Source: Candidatus Sumerlaeota bacterium
GTDB taxonomy: Bacteria; Sumerlaeota; Sumerlaeia; SLMS01; JAHLLQ01
DNA length: 41,386 nucleotides
Direction: 5' to 3'
NCBI GenBank assembly: GCA_030156535.1
Contig: JASGMJ010000033.1
Span: 1 to 41,386 of the forward strand
A model generated the notes under the pieces. That model saw only the letters and a program-made list of their open reading frames with translations, was not told where the DNA came from and ran no database searches. Within the stretch, counting starts at the first letter, position 1; each line of letters starts with the position of its first letter. Both the position numbers and the translations under genes were made by a program. Positions 25,370 through 32,708 of this stretch are shown here, one piece after another.

Positions 25370-25422
25370 GTGGTACTACCTCCGAAAATTGGAACCGCCC
25401 ACTACCGACGCTTCTATCCCTC

Positions 25423-26382
25423 TCAGATGTCCCGGAACAAGGCGCTGACCGAACTGTGGCGATGAATCCGGTCGATAGCTTTCGCCAGAAAGGGGGCGAC
25501 GTCGAGGACTTTGATTTTGTCTGGCAGAGATCCGGCGGGGTGGTGAATCGTGTTCGTTATCACAACTTCCTTGATAGGTGAGGCTTCGAGGCGCTCGATA
25601 GCCGGGCCACTCAGGACACCGTGTGTCGCGAGGGCATAGACTTCCTTCGCGCCTTCTGCCCGCAAGGCCTCCGCTGCGTTGCATATCGTCCCGGCGGTGT
25701 CAATCATATCGTCGAAAATCAGCACATCGCGATTGTGGATGTTGGTGGCGCCGATGATGGCCTTGACTTCCGCGACGTTGGCCGAAGGCCGGTGCTTGTC
25801 GATAATCGCAAGCGGCATGTTGAGTTTGTTGGCGTAATCGCGGCTGAGTTTGACGTTTCCCACGTCGGGAGAAACCACGCAGCCATCCGTCAGGCCGCGC
25901 TCGCGGACATAGCGGATCAGCAGTGGCCCGGCGATCAAGTGATCCACCGGGATGTCGAAGAAGCCCTGGAGCTGGCCCGCGTGCAGGTCGATGGCCAGAA
26001 CCCGGTCCGCCCCCGCCGTGGTGATGAGATTCGCCACCAACTTGGCGGAGAGCGCCACCCGCCCCTGGTCCTTGCGGTCCTGGCGGGCGTACCCAAAGTA
26101 GGGGATGACGGCCGTCACGCGGTCCGCGCTCGAACGCCTCAGGGCATCCAGCGTCAACAGCAACACCATCAGGTTGTCGTTGGTGGGGCTGTTGGTGGAC
26201 TGGATGACGAAAACATCGCGCCCACGGACGTTGTCGAGCACCTTGATGAAGGTCTCTCCGTCGGAAAACCGGCGGACATCGAGCCCGCCAAGCTGGCCGA
26301 TCAGGTGGTCGCAAACCCCACGTGCCAGATCAACCGATGAGTTCCCCGCGACAATCAGTGGGGGAGTAACGTAGTCCGCCAT
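25423..26382 (-). CDS. prs: Ribose-phosphate pyrophosphokinase
   Basis: Makes PRPP from ribose-5-phosphate and ATP, feeding purine, pyrimidine, NAD, His and Trp synthesis. The 319-residue length is standard. Visible signatures are RRFSDGETFIKV, the ATP region YFGYARQDRKDQGR, DLHAGQLQGFF (metal/ATP site), and the PRPP loop DVLIFDDMIDTAGT. The ATG at 26382 (MADYV) is preferred to an upstream ATG at 26418 because it gives the family length and has a GAGG stretch nearby. It lies between glmU (51 nt) and rplY (53 nt), all on the minus strand, and is probably cotranscribed with them. Confidence 0.95.
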   Translation of the reverse strand: MADYVTPPLIVAGNSSVDLARGVCDHLIGQLGGLDVRRFSDGETFIKVLDNVRGRDVFVIQSTNSPTNDNLMVLLLTLDALRRSSADRVTAVIPYFGYARQDRKDQGRVALSAKLVANLITTAGADRVLAIDLHAGQLQGFFDIPVDHLIAGPLLIRYVRERGLTDGCVVSPDVGNVKLSRDYANKLNMPLAIIDKHRPSANVAEVKAIIGATNIHNRDVLIFDDMIDTAGTICNAAEALRAEGAKEVYALATHGVLSGPAIERLEASPIKEVVITNTIHHPAGSLPDKIKVLDVAPFLAKAIDRIHRHSSVSALFRDI

Positions 26383-26433
26383 GTCTTGCCTCGCCGATGG
26401 GATCGGGGTGCCCGTCAACGGCCCCCGGCAATC

Positions 26434-27924
26434 TCAGGACTTCTTCGTGCGCGTGCGGGTGCTCTTGCGGGCCCGCGGTTTTCCAGCCGCCTTTGCCGAC
26501 TTCTTTGGGGCGCTGGCGGTTGGCAGGGAGGGGGGTGGCGTGTCGTCCTTTTCGACGGCGGAGTTGCGGTCGCGGGCCTCGCGGGTGCTGGGGACCTTCG
26601 GCACCCCATCCTGCTTGATCTCACCCGACAACTGCTCGTGATGGCCGGTCCGCGCAGCATCCTTGATGCGGACAGGGGCGACAAGCAGGTTGTTGAAACC
26701 CAGAAAGACGCCATTGCCGATTTCGGTGCGCTGGATGTGGGCACCGTCGAAGTTGCACGTCATCGTGCCGGCTCCGACGTAGGATTCCTCGCCCACGTGG
26801 GCGTCGCCGAGGTAGGAAAGGTGAAGCACGTCGGCGCGGGCGCCAACATCGCAGCGGGCAACTTCCACGAAGGTTCCGACGCGGGCATCCCGGCGCAGCA
26901 ACGTGTTGGCCCGCACATAGGCATAGGGGCCGATGTGCACATTGTCGTCGGCGCTGGCACCTTCCATCACCGAGTTCAACAGGCGGACGTTGTTGCCAAT
27001 GCGGGAATCGACCACGGTGACGTTGGGGCCGATGTCGCAGCCCTCGCCGATCATGGTGTTGCCGCGGATGATCGTGAAGGGCTGGATCGTGGTGTCGATG
27101 CCGATGCGCACGGTGTTGTCGATGTACGTCGTGGACGGGTCCACAATGGTGACGCCGCTGTCCATGATCTGATTCAGGATGCGGGTGCGCAGGTACTTCT
27201 CGGCCACGGCCATGTCGCGCCGGTTGTTGACGCCGACGACTTCGGAGTAATCCGGCGCAACGTAGGCTTCGACTTCCTTCCCGGCGTCGCCGAGAATCTC
27301 GACGGTGTCGGTGAGGTAGAACTCGCCCTGGGCGTTGTTATTGCTGACGCGCTTGAGAGCCCATTGCAGCTCTTTCCAATCAAAACAGTAGAAGCCCGCG
27401 TTGATCTCCTGAATCTTTTCCTCGTAGGTGTTCGTGTCCTTGTCTTCGACGATCTTGCGCACCGTGCCGTCGCGGTTGCGCACGACGCGTCCGTAGCCTC
27501 GCGGATCCTCGAGCGTGGTGGTCAGGACCGTGCCCGCCGTGTGGTGGCTGCGGCGGCGTGCCACCAGAGCCGCCAGAGTCTCCGTCTGAATCAGGGGAGT
27601 ATCGCCGCACGTCACGAGCACATCGCCGTCGAAGTTGCTCAGGTGGCGGGTTACCATTTTCACGGCATGGGCTGTGCCCAGGCGATCCTTCTGGTAAACG
27701 CAGATGGCACGGTTGCCGAGATGGCTCTTCACCATCTCGTGCAGATGCCCGGTGACGACGTACACCTGGGTGACGTCGAGAGGGCGCAGCGCCTCCATGA
27801 CGTGGTCGATCATCGGAGTTCCGCAGACGGAGTGGAGAACCTTGGGCATCTGCGAGTTCATGCGCGTGCCCTTGCCGGCGGCGAGAATGATGGCGACCAT
27901 CTCGCGTTTGCTTTTTCTAGCCAT
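26434..27924 (-). CDS. glmU: Bifunctional GlmU, divergent acetyltransferase end and basic tail
   Basis: GlmU acetylates glucosamine-1-phosphate and then uridylates it to UDP-GlcNAc, precursor of peptidoglycan and lipid A. The N-terminal half is typical: LAAGKGTRM at 14-22, CGDTPLI, YGRVVR, EFYLTD, EVVGVNNR. The left-handed beta-helix follows with VGTFVEVARCDVG, LHLSYLGDAHVGE (catalytic-His region) and GAGTMTCNFDG. After VAPVRI the usual GAGSTVT-like coils are replaced by a divergent stretch, then a Pro/Lys/Arg-rich tail of about 40 residues. Total 496 residues against about 456 in E. coli. The ATG at 27924 has GGAAG 5 nt upstream; an ATG 12 nt earlier (27936) lacks one. First gene of the glmU-prs-rplY operon. 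Confidence 0.92.
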   Translation of the reverse strand: MARKSKREMVAIILAAGKGTRMNSQMPKVLHSVCGTPMIDHVMEALRPLDVTQVYVVTGHLHEMVKSHLGNRAICVYQKDRLGTAHAVKMVTRHLSNFDGDVLVTCGDTPLIQTETLAALVARRRSHHTAGTVLTTTLEDPRGYGRVVRNRDGTVRKIVEDKDTNTYEEKIQEINAGFYCFDWKELQWALKRVSNNNAQGEFYLTDTVEILGDAGKEVEAYVAPDYSEVVGVNNRRDMAVAEKYLRTRILNQIMDSGVTIVDPSTTYIDNTVRIGIDTTIQPFTIIRGNTMIGEGCDIGPNVTVVDSRIGNNVRLLNSVMEGASADDNVHIGPYAYVRANTLLRRDARVGTFVEVARCDVGARADVLHLSYLGDAHVGEESYVGAGTMTCNFDGAHIQRTEIGNGVFLGFNNLLVAPVRIKDAARTGHHEQLSGEIKQDGVPKVPSTREARDRNSAVEKDDTPPPSLPTASAPKKSAKAAGKPRARKSTRTRTKKS

Positions 27925-28000
27925 TTGTACTTCCATTCTACGATTTTGTTGGGGGATCTTCTGAATGCGGGCGGGACGCTAGCCCGGTGACGGGAGGCGT

Positions 28001-28037
28001 GGAAAGAGAAAATCCCGCCCTGAAGGAAGGGCGGGAT
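28001..28037 (-). terminator. Intrinsic terminator of the envelope gene cluster
   Basis: A perfect 10-bp stem ATCCCGCCCT/AGGGCGGGAT (28012-28021 and 28028-28037) with a 6-nt loop is followed on the minus strand by TTTTCTCTTT. It lies 33 nt after the stop at 28071 and 75 nt before glmU, separating the two transcription units. Confidence 0.85.
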
Positions 28038-28070
28038 AGAAGGCTTTCGCGGATGGCGGGAAGTCGAGGC

Positions 28071-28484
28071 TCACGCCGCTCCTCCCTGAGGGGCTCCCTG
28101 GATTTCGGCAAGCTGGCGGGGAGGGAGTTCACTGAGCATTTTGCCCAGCGTCTTGTGCATTCCGATGAAGAGCGTATGCCAGTCCACCTGCAGCTTGCTG
28201 AACGTGGCGGCCTGGAGATTCTTCATGTAGTCGAGGCTGACGGCCTCTTCAAGCACGGGGACAACCTTGGCGGCATCGTCGAAATATCCGCGGGTCAGTT
28301 CCTGGAACTTGAAATGATTCACGACGAGCAGGCCGACGATATTGGCGAATTCATTTTCCTCGTCGGCCGTGATCTGGCGTTCCTGCAGGTCGTCCGCGAA
28401 AAACGAAAAGAACTGCTGCCAGAGGGCGGCGTAGTCGCGAACGACGGCGATGCGGTTGGGGAGTGAGAGATGATCGACAGCCAT
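28071..28484 (-). CDS. Small helical protein, paralogue of the tail-anchored protein at 32087-32605
   Basis: A 137-residue, Leu/Phe/Trp-rich, probably all-helical protein with no signal peptide or membrane span. I do not recognise a family. It aligns without large gaps to the 172-residue tail-anchored protein upstream. Shared points are Trp22 with Trp20, the ITADEENEF/ITSEAEGNF segment, VS at about 82, and the WHT motif at 102-104 against 103-105. It is the last gene before an intrinsic terminator and lies behind the large repeat lipoprotein and a 43-residue membrane peptide, so it should be part of that operon. The ATG start is kept although the ribosome binding site is weak. Confidence 0.7.
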   Translation of the reverse strand: MAVDHLSLPNRIAVVRDYAALWQQFFSFFADDLQERQITADEENEFANIVGLLVVNHFKFQELTRGYFDDAAKVVPVLEEAVSLDYMKNLQAATFSKLQVDWHTLFIGMHKTLGKMLSELPPRQLAEIQGAPQGGAA

Positions 28485-28531
28485 CAGTGTTATCTTTCAG
28501 TCACGAACTGTTCGTGCCGGATTCCCGTAGC

Positions 28532-28663
28532 TCAGCTCTTCTTCGGGCCGATGAGCTTCAGGGAGTAGAGCACATAGGCAGCAAGGAGGACGACACCGAT
28601 AATGACGATAGTCTCGACTTTGTAGACGTGATTACCGCCGAAAATCCGGTCCAGATTGAACAT
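28532..28663 (-). CDS. 43-residue single-span membrane peptide
   Basis: A short frame from ATG at 28663 to TGA at 28532-28534, between the repeat lipoprotein and the 137-residue gene. The N-terminal 16 residues are polar (MFNLDRIFGG start). A clear hydrophobic span covers about residues 19-39 (TIVIIGVVLLAAYVLYSL), ended by a basic KLIGPKKS tail. A GAGGA stretch lies 9 nt before the ATG. The coherent span, position in the operon and lack of competing frames support a real gene. Function unknown; it may be a small subunit of an envelope complex. Confidence 0.6.
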   Translation of the reverse strand: MFNLDRIFGGNHVYKVETIVIIGVVLLAAYVLYSLKLIGPKKS

Positions 28664-28707
28664 GAGTCGTCATCCTCGCTGGGTAGTTGGCTTGCGGCTC
28701 GGGCCGC

Positions 28708-31700
28708 TTATTTCACCCCTCCGGAGAGGGCTTCGGCGCTGACGATACGGACGCGGGTTTCCTCGCTGAAGAACTGGCGCTGGATATCCGCGATCATGCG
28801 GTTGGAGGTGTTGATCTTGGTGTAGGCGGCGTCGATCAGGCGCTCCGCTTCGGTGGGCGTCATCTCATTGAGGATGATCAGCTTCTCGAAGTGGAAGGCA
28901 GCGAGACGCCCTTCATTGAGAGCCATGATGACGCTCTCGTGGACTTTCTGAAGTCCCGGGGGAGGAGTGATCAGGAGGCCGCGCGAGTAGAGGCGCTCCA
29001 CGTCCTCGCGGAAGTCAGCGGGGGTGGATTCGCCGGAGATCGCGACCATGGCCGAGCGGGTGGCGCTGCTTCCGAAGGCCAGTGCCTTGAGTTCTGCCGG
29101 GTCGAGCGCCAGAACGTTGCGGAACTGGTGCTGGGCGTCGGAGAACTCGACGAAGATGTCGCGAACCTGAGCGAAGTAAGCTTCCTGGTTGAGGCGGGAC
29201 TCAATTTCGTTGATGTCGCTGATGGCGCGTTCGAGAGCGCTGTGGGCCGACTTGTACTGCCCCTTGCGGTAGTCGAGGACGGCGAACTTCAGGTTGTCGC
29301 GCGAGCGCTGAACGAGGTCGGCAGCGAAGTCCACGGCGCCCGCTTCCACGTAGCTGTCGAGGCGCTGGGTCTGCTGACGGGCGACGGTCTGGACGACGTC
29401 GCTCGTGGTATCGAGCGTTTCGCGCAGCCGGCCTTCGAGCTTCATCATTTCAGCCATCACGTAGTCATAACGGCCGAGGCTCCATTCGTTTTCAAGCTCG
29501 GAGAGCTTCTGGCGAATCTCAATCGAGTCCTGAACCTGGAAGTAATTCACGCCCTGCTGGCGGCCGGTCTCGAGGTTCTCGATGATGCGGTCGCGGGCTT
29601 CGGCGAAGTTGTACTTCTTGGTGGAGCGTGCCACCGAGGAGGCGCCGGAGAGAGCGCGGTCGGCGAGCTTGGCAGATTCATCGTAGTTGCCGGCTTCGAG
29701 TGCCTCGCGTGCCTCGCGGACGAAGGCGCTGGCCTGGCTGAGGTCCTTGTTGTTGTAGTCCCAGCCGCCCACGGCCTTGGCGTCGGCGATCGCTGTTTCA
29801 GCGGCGTTGATCTTGGCGTAGAAGGCCTGGTCGGAGAGTTCTGCGGTGGAGACGGCGAGCTCTTCGGCTTTGACGAAGTCGCCGCCGGCGATGAGAGCGC
29901 GGGCCGAGCCGTAAAGCTTGCGGGCGTCTTCCATCTTGCGGCCGGCGTACAGGTTGGCCCCGGCCTTCTGGGCGCGTTCGAGCTTGTCCTCGGCGGTCTT
30001 CAGGGCGTCCTCGGCGGCAAGGCGGTTGGACTTCTGCTGGGCGGAGCGGGCGAGTTCAATCGCCCGGTTGGCGGTTTCCACGGCCAGCTTGAGGCGCTGG
30101 GCCTGCAGTTCCTTCTCGGCTTCCTCGATCAGGGCCGCGACTTCGACGAGCTCCTTGCTCGCGTACTTGCGCGTCTTTTCGGAGCTCACTTCGCTCTGGA
30201 CCTGACGGGCTTCGCGAATGTCTTCGACGGCGCGGCCGGCAATGCGGCGGGCCATCAGTTCGATGTTGGCGCGGGCGGCGCCGGAAAGCTCGGTCGCGAG
30301 GAGGTACTCCTGGCGGTTGATGGCTTCCTTGACGCGCTGCAAGTCTTCAGTGCTGCGGCTCAGTTCGTCGGGCGAGTAGATGCGCGCGCCGTCGCGTTCG
30401 TAACGGCTGATGAGGTTGGAGAGTTCGATGACCGCGTTGCCGGACACGAGACGATAGATGTCGCTGAGCAGATTGTTGGCAACATCGCTCTGGTCCTGCG
30501 CGAGCAGGATGGCCTGACGATACTGGCGGTCCTGGACGCGGCGCTGGGCCTCATCAAGTTCAGTGCGCGCGGCGGCGATTTCATTTCCCAACTGAATGCG
30601 GCGTGCTTCCTTGGCCTGTTCGAAGGGTTCCATTTCCTTCGGAACGGTGCCGACGATCGGGTCGAAGATTTCGGCGACCTGAAGGAAGACCTGCTCGGTG
30701 GTGTCGACCTGGTTGCTGGCGAGGCGGATCGCGTCGTTGGCGAGCGTGCCGAACTGACGGTCGATCAGGGAGACCTCATCCTTGTGCTCCTGGAAGATTT
30801 CCTTCACGCGGTCAAAGGCGGGTTCGGTGTTTTCCTCGCGCACCGTACGTGCTTCGGCGAGCTTCTGGTCGAGGACTTCCACGCGGCCGGGCAGGTATTC
30901 GCGGGCGCCGCCGTCGACGAGCTGGTCGATGTCCGTCTTCATTTCATGGATGCGCGCGTCAGAGGCCTTGCGCTTCGTGTTGATCTTCAGGGCCTCGGCG
31001 CGGGGCTTGAGGTCGCGTGTCGCGTCGAGAGTCTTCTTGTAAAGTTCTTCTTCAAAGCCGGCGACGACCTTCTCGAGCAAGCCGATGACGGTTTCGTATT
31101 CGTCGGGGGAGAATTCCTTGGCACCTTCTTCGAGCGAGACGGCGAGCAGGGTCTCGATCTCGTCGATGGCCTCGGCGCCCTGGGCGCGCTGCACGTTGGA
31201 GATGCCGTCATCAGCCTGGCGGACGGCGGTGCTGAACAGCGTGCGCGCGAGGACGTAATCGCGGTCCTCTTCCATCTTCTGCGTTGCGCGGTTGATCGTG
31301 TCCTGAACGTTGATGACCGATTCAGGGTCGTATTCATTGCCGCCGACGGACTTGAGGTCCTGCAGCTTGCCCTGCGCGCTGATCTTTTCCTTCTCGGCGT
31401 CATTGCGCAGCGGCGAGATGCCCGTTTCGACTTCCTGGCTGATCTCGCGGCAGGTGGCAATCACGTCGCGGTACTGGTTGTTCTCGCGATAGCCGGTCGC
31501 TTCCGTGCGCAACTCAACGATACGCGAGTAGCGCGTGGGGTCCAGCCGGTTGAGCGCGTTTGTTTCCGCGACGGCGATGTCTTCCTCCGCCTTGTTCCAC
31601 AGAGCGCGCGACTCGGCCGCCTCGACTTCCTGCAGCAGCAGGTCGGCGCGGTTCTTGGCTTCCTTGGCGATGTTGAAGGCCTCGGCGGGATCGCTGGCCA

Positions 31701-31908
31701 GAAGACTGTTGGCCTGATCGACTTGTTTTCGCAGTTCTTCGACATCTTGGGGAGCATGGGTGGCCCCGTTGAGGCCCTCGACTTCCGCGAGAACCCCCTG
31801 CGTTTTTTGAAGCGAAACTTTGGCGCGCTGCCCCTTACAGGCAGTGACGGCCAAGGCCAGGACCAGCAAGAGAAACGCGGTCCGAAGAACAGTCAGGTGA
31901 GGGCGCAT
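28708..31908 (-). CDS. Giant lipoprotein of ~72-residue helical repeats (DUF4398-like units)
   Basis: A 1066-residue protein with a hydrophobic signal and lipobox AVTAC (Cys24), so anchored in a membrane facing the periplasm. The rest is helical and built of about twelve repeats at ~72-residue spacing. Each unit reads roughly GAxxYxP, then a helix with A and L, then a short Y/F-x-x-A turn and a second helix. Clear copies start near residues 189, 262, 334, 507, 580, 650, 714, 786 and 857; weaker ones near 50 and 120, with a degenerate stretch at 380-480. The pattern is like the DUF4398 lipoprotein module, which has no known function. It would form a long rod. The ATG at 31908 has GGAGG 6 nt upstream. 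A good promoter lies at 31956-31985. Confidence 0.8.
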   Translation of the reverse strand: MRPHLTVLRTAFLLLVLALAVTACKGQRAKVSLQKTQGVLAEVEGLNGATHAPQDVEELRKQVDQANSLLASDPAEAFNIAKEAKNRADLLLQEVEAAESRALWNKAEEDIAVAETNALNRLDPTRYSRIVELRTEATGYRENNQYRDVIATCREISQEVETGISPLRNDAEKEKISAQGKLQDLKSVGGNEYDPESVINVQDTINRATQKMEEDRDYVLARTLFSTAVRQADDGISNVQRAQGAEAIDEIETLLAVSLEEGAKEFSPDEYETVIGLLEKVVAGFEEELYKKTLDATRDLKPRAEALKINTKRKASDARIHEMKTDIDQLVDGGAREYLPGRVEVLDQKLAEARTVREENTEPAFDRVKEIFQEHKDEVSLIDRQFGTLANDAIRLASNQVDTTEQVFLQVAEIFDPIVGTVPKEMEPFEQAKEARRIQLGNEIAAARTELDEAQRRVQDRQYRQAILLAQDQSDVANNLLSDIYRLVSGNAVIELSNLISRYERDGARIYSPDELSRSTEDLQRVKEAINRQEYLLATELSGAARANIELMARRIAGRAVEDIREARQVQSEVSSEKTRKYASKELVEVAALIEEAEKELQAQRLKLAVETANRAIELARSAQQKSNRLAAEDALKTAEDKLERAQKAGANLYAGRKMEDARKLYGSARALIAGGDFVKAEELAVSTAELSDQAFYAKINAAETAIADAKAVGGWDYNNKDLSQASAFVREAREALEAGNYDESAKLADRALSGASSVARSTKKYNFAEARDRIIENLETGRQQGVNYFQVQDSIEIRQKLSELENEWSLGRYDYVMAEMMKLEGRLRETLDTTSDVVQTVARQQTQRLDSYVEAGAVDFAADLVQRSRDNLKFAVLDYRKGQYKSAHSALERAISDINEIESRLNQEAYFAQVRDIFVEFSDAQHQFRNVLALDPAELKALAFGSSATRSAMVAISGESTPADFREDVERLYSRGLLITPPPGLQKVHESVIMALNEGRLAAFHFEKLIILNEMTPTEAERLIDAAYTKINTSNRMIADIQRQFFSEETRVRIVSAEALSGGVK

Positions 31909-31955
31909 GAATAGCCTCCGACGGGGTGCACTTCAAACAAGACAGACTGAGCTAC

Positions 31956-31985
31956 ACAGTACTTGGGGACACTTTACGGCGTCAA
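31956..31985 (-). promoter_or_regulatory. Candidate sigma-70 promoter for the repeat-lipoprotein operon
   Basis: On the minus strand TTGACG (31980-31985) is followed after 18 nt by TACTGT (31956-31961). It lies about 48 nt upstream of the lipoprotein ATG. The -35 matches 5 of 6 consensus bases and the -10 matches 3. Placement suggests that the lipoprotein, the membrane peptide and the 137-residue gene can be transcribed apart from the genes upstream. Confidence 0.45.
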
Positions 31986-31991
31986 CGGGTC

Positions 31992-32013
31992 GGGGCAATG
32001 AGGAAATTGCCCC
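31992..32013. other. Perfect 8-bp hairpin upstream of the lipoprotein promoter
   Basis: GGGGCAAT and ATTGCCCC flank a 6-nt loop, directly next to the candidate -35 box. There is no T run on either strand. It could end transcription of the preceding gene (stop at 32087) weakly or serve as a binding site. Nothing else is recognised in the 178-nt gap. Confidence 0.4.
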
Positions 32014-32086
32014 GCAGTAAGCGCGGCCGGCCGCACCGGCCCGACGCGAAATATATCGCAAGTCGTTTTGCATCAACTCTCTGGGA

Positions 32087-32605
32087 TCACAAGAAGCCGA
32101 GGAAAAAGAGAGCAGCCACGGCGCCCCCTCCGAGAAGCAGCAAAATGGCGATGATCGTGATTGTCATCCCCATGCCACTCTTCGCACCTCCGGACTTCTT
32201 CCCCTTCTTTCCCTTCCCCCCGCTTTGGGGGACATAGCCTTCCGACATGAACTTCAGCGCTCCCACAGAGCGGCTGAGCCGGACGAACGCAGTGTGCCAC
32301 TGCTTGTACAAGGTGCGCTTGTCGGCATCGGGCAACGAGCGCACCGAAGTCGCCGAGACGCACTTGTTGAGAAGTTCACGTACGATTTTATCGCCGTAGT
32401 CGATTCCGCCAGTGTCCTTCACCCGCTCGCCGAGGGTGCGGATGTTGCGTGCCACGGCCGACTTGATTTCCAGAAAGTTGCCCTCGGCCTCCGAGGTGAT
32501 CGGCTCATTGGAGAAGGCGAGAAGGAGGAATTTCTTGAAAGTGAGCCACTGCTCCAATGTCCCCTGGACGAGGCTCAGGTGCTCGTCGATGACCGCCTTT
32601 TTCAT
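32087..32605 (-). CDS. Tail-anchored helical protein, paralogue of the 137-residue protein
   Basis: A 172-residue protein. Residues 1-120 are a helical domain that aligns with the 137-residue protein at 28071-28484 (Trp20, ITSEAEGNF at 36-44, VS at 83, WHT at 103-105). A Gly/Lys-rich flexible linker (about 128-143) follows, then a single C-terminal hydrophobic span (about 147-171) with almost nothing after it, the layout of a tail-anchored inner-membrane protein with its domain in the cytoplasm. Not a family I recognise. It lies 103 nt after the secreted ADPFG-repeat gene and before the lipoprotein operon. The ATG at 32605 has a modest GGCGGA upstream. Confidence 0.7.
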   Translation of the reverse strand: MKKAVIDEHLSLVQGTLEQWLTFKKFLLLAFSNEPITSEAEGNFLEIKSAVARNIRTLGERVKDTGGIDYGDKIVRELLNKCVSATSVRSLPDADKRTLYKQWHTAFVRLSRSVGALKFMSEGYVPQSGGKGKKGKKSGGAKSGMGMTITIIAILLLLGGGAVAALFFLGFL

Positions 32606-32708
32606 CGGTGTCCGCCAGAATGAGGTGAGAGTCGCTGCCCGGCCCGGAAAGTCACTCGATGGAATCCGGGCGGGCGGGAATTATTTCCGGGGTGCCGAGC
32701 CCAGGGCA

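Noticed and set aside
26570..26660. Frameshift in glmU as the reason for its unusual C-terminus
   Set aside because: The other frames give Ser/Arg/Pro-rich shadow sequence without the expected coils, while the given frame reads on sensibly; a divergent end fits better, though relatives should be compared.
26386..27990. A long plus-strand frame opposite glmU
   Set aside because: Shadow frame; glmU on the other strand has all expected motifs in its N-terminal half.
28687..31914. A plus-strand open frame of over 1000 codons covering the repeat lipoprotein gene
   Set aside because: It is the exact antisense of a well-supported gene with lipobox, ribosome binding site and regular repeats. Long antisense frames are common in GC-rich coding DNA, and this one has no signal, domain or ribosome binding site of its own.
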